Part shown: positions 1 through 5,219 of the stretch, in pieces
How the letters are laid out: each line of letters starts with the position of its first letter
How positions within the stretch are numbered: the stretch's first letter is position 1
Origin: Planctomycetaceae bacterium
GTDB lineage: Bacteria > Planctomycetota > Planctomycetia > Pirellulales > Thermoguttaceae
DNA length: 6,763 nt
Assembly (NCBI GenBank): GCA_031287585.1
Contig: JAITST010000303.1
Span: 1 to 6,763 of the forward strand
Direction of reading: 5' to 3'
Notes under the pieces: model-generated
Database searches by the model: none
What the model was told of the DNA's origin: nothing
What the model saw: the letters and a program-made list of their open reading frames with translations, nothing else
Made by a program: the position numbers and the translations under genes

Positions 1-105
1 CTCCCAGTCGACGGCTTGATTGAGACGGCAAAGAAAGCCGTTGAGTTCGTGAATCTTGTGTAACTGATTTTCAACATCAAAGAAAGAATACTGAGAGTGA
101 CTCAT
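1..105 (-). CDS. IS5-type transposase, N-terminal fragment (cut by window edge)
   Basis: The minus strand reads from ATG at 105-103 without a stop to the window edge, giving 35 residues that begin MSHSQYSFFDVENQL and end FLCRLNQAVDWE. This pattern, an SFFD start followed about 20 residues later by LxRLNxxxDWE, is the N-terminal domain typical of IS5-family transposases (IS4/IS5-like DDE enzymes), which cut and rejoin DNA at the element's terminal inverted repeats. The catalytic DDE part lies outside the window, so it is not possible to say whether the gene is intact. No good Shine-Dalgarno sequence precedes the ATG. A weak promoter-like pair lies upstream on the same strand (TTGTCC at 187-182, TAAAAC at 165-160, spacer 16). 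The outer end of the element should fall between about 110 and 250, but no terminal repeat can be proven without the other end. The family call is from recognition of the motif. Confidence 0.72.
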   Translation of the reverse strand, partial: MSHSQYSFFDVENQLHKIHELNGFLCRLNQAVDWE

Positions 106-449
106 TGTTTGAAAATTGGCAGGAGGCTGGAAAAATGTGGAAAAAAATACACGCGGAGTGTTTTATCACTTTTTCGGCGTGGGACAAGGGGGGTTTTAGA
201 AGTTGCCTTATGTTTGAATCCATCATCAGTTTGCGGGATGTTTTTCCCTTGATCAACTGCATTATCTTGCTTGGAGACAAATTTCACGAACCAAGTCGCG
301 AAGACGTGTTACAACCTCACCGAACCAATATCCGTTTGCGGTACTTGGTAACATAAACGAAATGGTACTTGATGTCCAAGCGACTGTGGGACTTTTACGA
401 TAATTTTCCATACCCATACTGTACCAACAAAAAGTAAAACCTAAAGGTA

Positions 450-463
450 TCGCCCGAAGGCGA
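450..463 (-). terminator. Hairpin with UUCG loop, candidate terminator of the peptidase gene
   Basis: On the minus strand the sequence TCGCC-TTCG-GGCGA forms a perfect 5-bp stem closed by the extra-stable C(UUCG)G tetraloop. It is followed by a T-rich stretch (TACCTTTAGGTTTTACTTTT). It lies about 140 nt past the peptidase stop. The stem is short and the T tract is interrupted, so it may be a secondary or processed end. Confidence 0.38.
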
Positions 464-503
464 GGGTTTTAGACTCATTGTCGTGACAATAAAATTTTTA
501 AAA

Positions 504-519
504 TGATGTCCTTTCATCA
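504..519 (-). terminator. Weak hairpin followed by T-rich tract, candidate first terminator of the peptidase gene
   Basis: On the minus strand TGATG-AAAGGA-CATCA makes a perfect 5-bp stem with a 6-nt loop, followed directly by TTTTAAAAATTTT. It begins about 80 nt after the peptidase stop codon. The stem is AT-rich and short, so this is a weak terminator at best; it could act together with the UUCG hairpin further downstream. Confidence 0.3.
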
Positions 520-600
520 GTAAAAGTTTTTTGATTTTCTTTACTCATATTTGTTTACCGATTTATCTGCCAACGTACTTTGTTACATAGTAACTTCCCA

Positions 601-1686
601 TCACAAAAACGCTTCCGGCTCGTATTTCACGTCTGCCGTCAAAATTTCGCAGCCGGTTTTTGTTACCAGTATGTCGTCTTCGATTCGGATTCCGCCCCAG
701 TCTGGTATGTAAATTCCCGGCTCTACCGTTATCACCATTCCCGCTTCAAGCACCGTTTCGGACGAGCCAACGAAACGCGGCTGTTCGTGAATTTCCAGCC
801 CAATACCGTGACCTAGTCCGTGATTGAACTGTTTACCGTAGCCAGCGTTCGTGATGATTTTTCTCGCTACCGCGTCAATGTCACTACACTTCTTACCGGG
901 TTTGATAGCACAAATCGCGGCGTGCTGGGCTTCGGCTACGAACTTGTATAACGACAATAATTTTGCGGACGGTTTTTTGAGAAATATCGTTCGCGTGAGG
1001 TCTGATGCGTAACCGTCGTACATCGCTCCCCAGTCGATTAACAACAACTGCTCGCCTCCGATTTTTCGGTTTGATGGTCGTGCGTGCGGTTGTGCGGCGT
1101 TTGAACCGGCGGCGATAATTGACGGAAAACTGACCGTCTCCGCTCCCGCCTTTCGCATTTGATATTCGAGTTCCGTACGTATATCCGCCTCAGTCATCGC
1201 TGGTTGCAGTATGTTGCGGATGTAATTGTAACCTTTGTTCGCGGCGGCGGCTGACTTGCGAATCGCGGCTATTTCGGTACGGTCTTTGATTATACGCAAC
1301 CGTTCGACAACACCTTCGAGCGGAACGAGCGTCCCGCTTTTGAGTGCATCAACAAGACGGTCACGTATCGCGACCGAGACCGCGTCCGCCTCAAAACCGA
1401 ACCGCTTCGATAATTTTCCGTACAGTTTACAGATCAACGACAATAACGTTTCGGCAGTGTCGCGAATTTGAGTCGGTAAGTCGGGACATTCCGCCTCCAA
1501 CTGCGTCGTGTAACGCCCGTCACTCAACAACACCGCATCGGATTTGCTGATTAGCAGGTACGTTGAATCACCGGTAAAACCAGACAGATAACGAACGTTA
1601 ATCGGGTTGACAACAAGTAAGTAATCAATCTTGTACTGCGAAAGCAAACGGCAAAGCCGAGCGCGCCGTTGAGAGAATACGGTCAT
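601..1686 (-). CDS. Xaa-Pro aminopeptidase / M24B creatinase-fold metallopeptidase
   Basis: This enzyme removes the N-terminal residue from peptides with proline in second position, using two metal ions; it is most likely cytoplasmic as no signal peptide is visible. With ATG 1686 as start it is 361 residues, the usual length for short PepP/PepQ-like proteins. Residues about 1-130 form the creatinase N-terminal domain (NPINVRYLSGFTGDSTYLL); residues about 140-361 form the pita-bread catalytic domain. All five metal ligands are visible: Asp218 in LIDWGAMYDGYASD, Asp229 in SDLTRT, His293 in HGLGHGIGLEIHE, Glu322 in VEPGIYI and Glu336 in IRIEDD. The supporting histidines His201 and His300 are also present. 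The frame stays open upstream to a TTG at 1725, but the 13 extra residues (MPLPILPPFLQTI) are unlike the family, so ATG 1686 is preferred; neither start has a clear Shine-Dalgarno. Prolidase activity (Xaa-Pro dipeptides) cannot be excluded from sequence. It stands alone, separate from the phosphate genes. Confidence 0.93.
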   Translation of the reverse strand: MTVFSQRRARLCRLLSQYKIDYLLVVNPINVRYLSGFTGDSTYLLISKSDAVLLSDGRYTTQLEAECPDLPTQIRDTAETLLSLICKLYGKLSKRFGFEADAVSVAIRDRLVDALKSGTLVPLEGVVERLRIIKDRTEIAAIRKSAAAANKGYNYIRNILQPAMTEADIRTELEYQMRKAGAETVSFPSIIAAGSNAAQPHARPSNRKIGGEQLLLIDWGAMYDGYASDLTRTIFLKKPSAKLLSLYKFVAEAQHAAICAIKPGKKCSDIDAVARKIITNAGYGKQFNHGLGHGIGLEIHEQPRFVGSSETVLEAGMVITVEPGIYIPDWGGIRIEDDILVTKTGCEILTADVKYEPEAFL

Positions 1687-1781
1687 AATAGTTTGTAAAA
1701 AGGGGGGTAAAATGGGTAGAGGCAACCTTTACGACTACCCCTACAACAGTTGATGAAAACGAGGCAACGATTCACCACGAG

Positions 1782-1814
1782 TTGACAAATTTCAGTCAGA
1801 CAATTACCTGACAA
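1782..1814 (-). promoter_or_regulatory. PHO-box-like direct repeats upstream of the peptidase gene
   Basis: The minus strand reads TTGTCAG-GTAA-TTGTCTG (1814-1797): two 7-bp repeats separated by 4 nt, the 11-bp period of the classical PhoB box built from CTGTCAT units. A third TTGTCAA unit lies at 1788-1782, 15 nt on from the second. The cluster lies about 110 nt upstream of the peptidase ATG and about 790 nt upstream of the phosphate permease start. It could bind a PhoB-like response regulator or another repeat-reading factor. The repeats are short, and the position relative to the pst genes is not what one would expect. Confidence 0.25.
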
Positions 1815-1831
1815 GATTAAATTTAGTCGTA

Positions 1832-1851
1832 TTCATACCGCTATGTATGAA
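1832..1851. repeat. Perfect 7-bp dyad TTCATAC-N6-GTATGAA
   Basis: Two perfectly complementary 7-bp arms flank a 6-nt centre (CGCTAT). It lies in the spacer upstream of the peptidase gene, about 145 nt from its ATG, and has no T tract on either side that would suggest a terminator. It may be an operator for a dimeric regulator or a small RNA hairpin in a leader. Confidence 0.3.
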
Positions 1852-1875
1852 AAACACGGTGGAAAAATTATCCTC

Positions 1876-1895
1876 TAACAAGCCGCGTCTTGTTA
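1876..1895 (-). terminator. Hairpin after the small membrane-protein gene, candidate terminator
   Basis: TAACAAG (1876-1882) and CTTGTTA (1889-1895) pair perfectly over 7 bp around a 6-nt loop. On the minus strand the stem is followed by GAGGATAATTTTT. It starts about 20 nt after the stop of the minus-strand small ORF at 1917, the expected place for its terminator. The same bases also contain a promoter-like pair for the peptidase gene (TTAACA at 1896-1891, 18-nt spacer, GATAAT at 1872-1867), so the site could instead or additionally be a promoter with a dyad. Confidence 0.4.
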
Positions 1896-1916
1896 ATGAT
1901 ACGGCTCAACACAAAT

Positions 1917-2099
1917 TCAAGGCATTGCTGCCGCGTGCGCTGTATTCGCACCCGACGGCGGCGTAGTCAAAAACGCCTTATCGACCACGAACGCCGACGC
2001 TATACCCAACAGAAAAACAAAAACCAAAATAAGACTTTGGTTCGACGAAAGACCGGAGACCGGTTTATCGTTCAAATTACAAATTGATTGGTTAGACAT
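1917..2099 (-). CDS. Predicted small single-pass membrane protein, unknown function
   Basis: The frame encodes 60 residues from ATG 2099. A polar N-terminal part of about 26 residues (MSNQSICNLNDKPVSGLSSN) is followed by one clear hydrophobic helix at about residues 27-45 (SLILVFVFLLGIASAFVV), and then a short Ala/Pro/Thr-rich tail ending AAAMP. This is the look of a small membrane-anchored protein rather than a secreted one, as no signal-peptidase site stands out. The frame is also open to ATG 2114 and to TTG 2141; no start has a strong Shine-Dalgarno. Support for a real gene comes from the helix, a TGGTAGAAT extended -10 upstream and a hairpin just after the stop. No family is recognised, and chance cannot be excluded at this length. 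Confidence 0.42.
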   Translation of the reverse strand: MSNQSICNLNDKPVSGLSSNQSLILVFVFLLGIASAFVVDKAFLTTPPSGANTAHAAAMP

Positions 2100-2181
2100 A
2101 CTATTTTTAACCATGTAAAAAAAGTTGCTAAATCGCAGCAACCAAGCAGTCGAGGACTTTCCATAGCCAACGACGGGAACA

Positions 2182-2190
2182 ATTCTACCA
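2182..2190 (-). promoter_or_regulatory. Extended -10 promoter element for the small membrane-protein gene
   Basis: The minus strand reads TGG-TAGAAT, an extended -10 (TGn) with five of six matches to TATAAT. There is no good -35 hexamer, which extended -10 promoters can tolerate. A start about 7 nt downstream would leave a leader of roughly 60-75 nt before the ORF start at 2114 or 2099. Confidence 0.3.
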
Positions 2191-2360
2191 GAAATGACAG
2201 AGAAATACTACCGCCATTTAACAAATTTCCCTATTTTTTCCAAAAAAAATTTTTGAGAGTTTGGGTACTTTATCCACTCAGGGAACACGGCATCGCGTCT
2301 CCAATTGGACTAACACAGTTTAGTAGCACGTAACGCAATTGTATCCTACAAAATGTTAGC

Positions 2361-2445
2361 GGTTTCTGGGTGTGTAAGAATAAGTGGGGAATTTTATTTT
2401 TACGCACCTAATCCCCACTAAGTTTTACACACCCACCAGAAAACC
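2361..2445. repeat. 85-nt imperfect palindrome upstream of pstCA
   Basis: The left arm has GGTTTCT, GGGTGTGTAA (2368-2377) and AGTGGGGA (2383-2390). The right arm has TCCCCACT (2412-2419), TTACACACCC (2425-2434) and AGAAAACC (2438-2445). The two inner blocks give 8 and 10 perfect base pairs separated by a few mismatches, around a 21-nt AT-rich loop; an outer GGTTT-CT / AGAAAACC block adds further imperfect pairing. There is no T tract on either strand after the stem, so it does not look like a simple terminator. It may be a structured leader element, or two opposed ends of a small mobile element; no flanking target duplication is evident. The ATG at 2384 lies inside it. Confidence 0.75.
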
Positions 2446-2602
2446 AAAAATAAATATTGACTCCCCCCTGTTACTAATTTTTTTTGGGGGTAAAATCATA
2501 GGGGTTGTTGGAGGTTGTCTGAATGCCTATTGGTTTTTAGAGGTTCCCCTTAATACGTTTTATTTGCGCACAATTACTTCGAAAAAACGGCGGATTATTG
2601 CC

Positions 2603-5206
2603 TTGAAAACGATTCGCGACTTTATTGCATTTCAACTTTTTGCTCGAACGGCGAATCTCGTCATGTTGGTAGTCGTCGCCATTTTCGGGTTTATTCTCTA
2701 CCGAAGTTTACCGTTTTTGACGACCGGCGGTACAGAACGGATTATCGAAGCGTTCACATCGCGTCAATGGTTTCCTGATGCGGAGCCGCCGGTATTCGGA
2801 ATGCTCAGTCTGTTCTACGGCTCATGTGCAGTTACAGTTTTCGCTATGCTCTTTGCCGTGCCAGTCGGTATTCTTTCGGCAATCGCTATGAGTGATATGG
2901 TTCCGTTTTCTGTGCGGCAGATATTAAAACCATTCATCGAACTCCTTGCTGCAATTCCTTCGGTGGCGTTCGGTTTTTTTGCCATCAAAATCGTCGCTCC
3001 GTTGCTTCAGGAATCATTTGGTTTCGCGTCAGGAACCAACGTACTCAATGCTGCCGTCATTCTCGCCATTATGGCAGTTCCGACGATTGTCAGTGTTGCG
3101 GAGGATGCAGTGTCCGGTATCGGACGCGAAATCCGTGAAGCGTCATATTCTCTCGGAGCGACCCGCGCCGAAACGATTTTACAAGTGGTTCTCCCGGCTT
3201 CGCGGAGCGGTATCCTCGCTGCGGTTATTCTCGGAACAATGCGGGCAATCGGTGAAACAATGGTTGTTTGGATGGCAGCAGGAAATGCAGCCAATATGCC
3301 GACGGCGTGGTACCGGGTCGATCAGGTCATTTTGGGACTCGGCGACGCCGTTCGAACGATGACTGCAACGATAGCCGGTGACATCGGCGAAGCACCGGCG
3401 GACTCTCTGCACCGGAGTGCGTTGTTTACCGTAGGGTTGCTGTTGCTCGTTTTTACGTTTGCCATGAATTTGTTGACAGAATTTATTACAAAACGTTCCG
3501 CTAACCGCGCCGCCTACGACCGGTACTGGTTACTCTGTCTGAAAGAGATATTTTCTACTCCGAAAACAATTTTCTTTCACCTTCTCGGCAGTCGAGGTCT
3601 TACGATGTTTCGCCGGATTTTCGATACGCTTTTTACTCTTCTTTCGTTTTTGTCGATAACGTTGCTCTTTCTCGCTTTGGCAGTTGTTATCATACCAATT
3701 TTTAAGTCAGGAATTGAAGCGGTTGTTTTTCAGGAGACAGTGGAACATCGTCTATTTCTTTTAGAAAAATTTCGGCGTGGAGAAAGCCGGATAGTGCAGG
3801 AAGAGTTCCGCGAATGTTCCGAAGCACGCCGTCCGGTTTATGCCCGCCTTAGAAATTTGTCATGGTTAGCTCCTGACGACTGGATCGCCGAAGCGTCACA
3901 ACTGGGACGTGAAACAAAAAAACGCAGACTGAACCGTGCTTTTCGGGACTTGTGCGAAGCAAATTCAAAAGAAGACCTTCAAGTTGCTTTTGATAAAATC
4001 GAAAAATTCAACCTCGACAAAACAGATGCAGTTTTTCAATTGGCGCACGAATACTATAATATCGCAGTGAACGCCGATTTGTCGCTTCGCGGCAAGCCAA
4101 CTGTAATTGATCCGAGTACATCGTATGCGGCAGCGTTCAAACAAATTCGAACGCTGATTACGGGTGTTGAAGGAACTGGCTGCATACTCGGTCCGCCTGC
4201 CCGCGACGGTTCGGAACATCTTCCGCCGGAAGTGCGTTATGGTCCGGCGCATTGGACAACTGCTCAAAAATTTTTGAAACAGATTCGATATGCCGCTGTT
4301 TGGAAACCGCGAACCGATGATAATGGAAATATTTTGCAAAGCGAAAAAATGCTTGTCAATCGGGCTTTACTCTTTGAGAAAACCGCTGTTGCCGCTGATA
4401 TTCAAGCGTTGCTCGACGAACTTGAACACGATTTGGACAAGATGCTTAAGCCGCGTTGGACGTTTTACGGCAACTATTTTTTTGATTCGGCAACGGCTGG
4501 GCATTACATGGGCGGTATCGGACCGGAACTGCTCGGAACGGCTTTGATAGCGTTGCTCTCAATTCTGTTTGCATTGCCTTTGGGAATTATTACGGCAGCG
4601 TATCTTGTTGAAACGGCGAAAGATAACACCGCAACGCGGCTTTTGCGTCTTTGTATCAGTACGTTAGCGGGTGTTCCAAGTATCGTGTTCGGTCTTTTCG
4701 GACTCGCCATTATCGTTGAGTTAATTACCGGAAAACCTTGTCTTTTAGCCGGTGCGTTGACGCTTGCGTTATTGATTTTACCAGTCGTAATCCGAACTGC
4801 CGAAGAAGCGATTCGGGCTGTTCCGCAAACTTATCGGGAAGCGGCAATCGGTCTTGGCGCAGGTCCGTTATGGACATTTATTTCTGTAACATTTCCGGCT
4901 TCACTTCCGGGAATTTTAACGGGAATCATTCTCGGTATCAGCCGCGCGGCTGGTGAAACTGCGCCACTGTTGTTTACGTGTGCCGTCGCTTCCGGCGGAT
5001 TCGTCGCTGGTTCAAATTTATTGTTTCAGCCGACACCGGTTTTATCCTACGCGGCTTACGACATGGCAGTCGGCGACCGGCTCGCCGAAATTGTTCCTTA
5101 CAATCAATTCGGATTAGTGGCAACGCTCATACTTTTTGTACTTTTGTTGAACATTGCGGCGATTACTCTTCGAGCAGGAATCACCGCCCGATTACGAGGT
5201 GCTTAA
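2603..5206 (+). CDS. pstCA: Fused phosphate ABC transporter permease PstC-PstA
   Basis: One uninterrupted frame encodes both membrane subunits of the high-affinity phosphate importer. Numbering is from TTG 2603 (867 residues). The PstC half covers about 1-300, with a first helix at about 20-38, the permease block from GMLSLFYGSCAVTVF, the EAA loop REASYSLGATRAETILQVVL at 178-197 and the conserved AIGETMVVWMA. A cytoplasmic linker at about 296-340 leads to the PstA half. This has a first helix at about 343-367, a soluble insertion at about 368-635, then permease helices with the EAA loop REAAIGLGAGPLWTFISVTF at 745-764 and SRAAGETAPLLFT. PstC and PstA are normally separate proteins of roughly 300 residues each; both EAA loops, which dock the ATPase, are preserved. 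The frame is open back to ATG 2384, but that start is in a palindrome and adds non-PstC-like sequence; TTG 2603 gives a normal PstC N-terminus, with only a weak GGCGG upstream. An internal ATG 3605 has a Shine-Dalgarno and could yield separate PstA. Confidence 0.93.
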   Translation: MKTIRDFIAFQLFARTANLVMLVVVAIFGFILYRSLPFLTTGGTERIIEAFTSRQWFPDAEPPVFGMLSLFYGSCAVTVFAMLFAVPVGILSAIAMSDMVPFSVRQILKPFIELLAAIPSVAFGFFAIKIVAPLLQESFGFASGTNVLNAAVILAIMAVPTIVSVAEDAVSGIGREIREASYSLGATRAETILQVVLPASRSGILAAVILGTMRAIGETMVVWMAAGNAANMPTAWYRVDQVILGLGDAVRTMTATIAGDIGEAPADSLHRSALFTVGLLLLVFTFAMNLLTEFITKRSANRAAYDRYWLLCLKEIFSTPKTIFFHLLGSRGLTMFRRIFDTLFTLLSFLSITLLFLALAVVIIPIFKSGIEAVVFQETVEHRLFLLEKFRRGESRIVQEEFRECSEARRPVYARLRNLSWLAPDDWIAEASQLGRETKKRRLNRAFRDLCEANSKEDLQVAFDKIEKFNLDKTDAVFQLAHEYYNIAVNADLSLRGKPTVIDPSTSYAAAFKQIRTLITGVEGTGCILGPPARDGSEHLPPEVRYGPAHWTTAQKFLKQIRYAAVWKPRTDDNGNILQSEKMLVNRALLFEKTAVAADIQALLDELEHDLDKMLKPRWTFYGNYFFDSATAGHYMGGIGPELLGTALIALLSILFALPLGIITAAYLVETAKDNTATRLLRLCISTLAGVPSIVFGLFGLAIIVELITGKPCLLAGALTLALLILPVVIRTAEEAIRAVPQTYREAAIGLGAGPLWTFISVTFPASLPGILTGIILGISRAAGETAPLLFTCAVASGGFVAGSNLLFQPTPVLSYAAYDMAVGDRLAEIVPYNQFGLVATLILFVLLLNIAAITLRAGITARLRGA
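3594..3607 (+). promoter_or_regulatory. Internal ribosome binding site and ATG before the PstA half
   Basis: GAGG at 3594-3597 is followed by a 7-nt spacer and an in-frame ATG at 3605, giving MFRRIFDTLFTLL, just before the first PstA helix. This is the normal place and form of a free PstA start. It may be a relic of separate genes or a working internal start giving PstA in addition to the fusion. Confidence 0.4.
3704..4507 (+). other. Large soluble insertion domain in the PstA half
   Basis: About 268 residues (from KSGIEAVVFQE to the GHYMGGIGPE junction) lie between the first PstA helix and the rest of the permease. They hold no hydrophobic stretch long enough to cross the membrane. The first half is rich in Arg, Glu and Lys and looks helical (LLEKFRRGESRIVQEEFREC); later parts have Gly/Pro-rich loops (GCILGPPARDGSEHLPPEVR) and a second helical segment (ALLDELEHDLDKMLK). 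With the PstC C-terminus in the cytoplasm, one helix crossing places this domain outside the inner membrane, on the side of the phosphate-binding protein. Some proteobacterial PstA proteins carry an extra N-terminal region (DUF3333); whether this insertion is related is not decidable by eye. Confidence 0.7.
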
Positions 5207-5219
5207 CCTTCATTAGAAT

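Larger units (their letters stand above)
106..600. other. Intergenic region between transposase and peptidase, no gene seen
   Basis: Nothing here reads as a convincing gene. The open frames on both strands have no plausible ribosome binding site and their translations have no recognisable composition or motif. The left part (to roughly 250) probably includes the outer end of the insertion sequence. The right part holds two hairpins (450-463 and 504-519) that fit terminators for the minus-strand peptidase gene. An 8-bp direct repeat GGTACTTG occurs at 340-347 and 364-371, which is short enough to be chance. Confidence 0.5.
2100..2602. other. Intergenic region upstream of pstCA, includes an unlikely 5' extension of the frame
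   Basis: No convincing gene is seen. Around 2228-2256 an A-tract and T-tract (AAAAATTTTT core) suggest bent DNA. From 2384 the pstCA frame is formally open, but the peptide it would add (residues such as IDSPLLLIFFGGKIIGVVGG) is unlike PstC. The DNA here has homopolymer runs (six C at 2463-2468, eight T before five G at 2486-2490) and a large palindrome, which argues for non-coding sequence. No clear sigma70 promoter for the pst genes was found. Confidence 0.5.

Noticed and set aside
77..287. Two minus-strand frames of 61 and 67 codons over the transposase start
   Set aside because: They run through the upstream region of the transposase in other frames and end inside its coding sequence; the transposase frame itself has the family motif.
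105..356. Plus-strand 83-codon frame in the left intergenic region
   Set aside because: The AGGAGG-like purines at 121-126 lie after its start, its translation is unlike any protein family, and it overlaps the transposase start on the other strand.
2088..2333. Plus-strand 81-codon frame before the palindrome
   Set aside because: No ribosome binding site, crosses A/T tracts, and is antisense to the better supported small membrane-protein gene.
2463..2490. C-run and G-run as a terminator hairpin
   Set aside because: The five- to six-base C and G runs can pair, but the T tract lies inside the loop rather than after the stem, so it is not terminator-like.
2946..3412. Open frames on both strands inside the PstC half
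   Set aside because: They are shadows of the conserved PstC coding frame, which shows clear family motifs throughout.
3965..4339. Minus-strand 124-codon frame inside the PstA insertion
   Set aside because: It is antisense to a continuous frame; the translation is rich in Arg, Cys and Ser as expected for a shadow frame, and it has no ribosome binding site.
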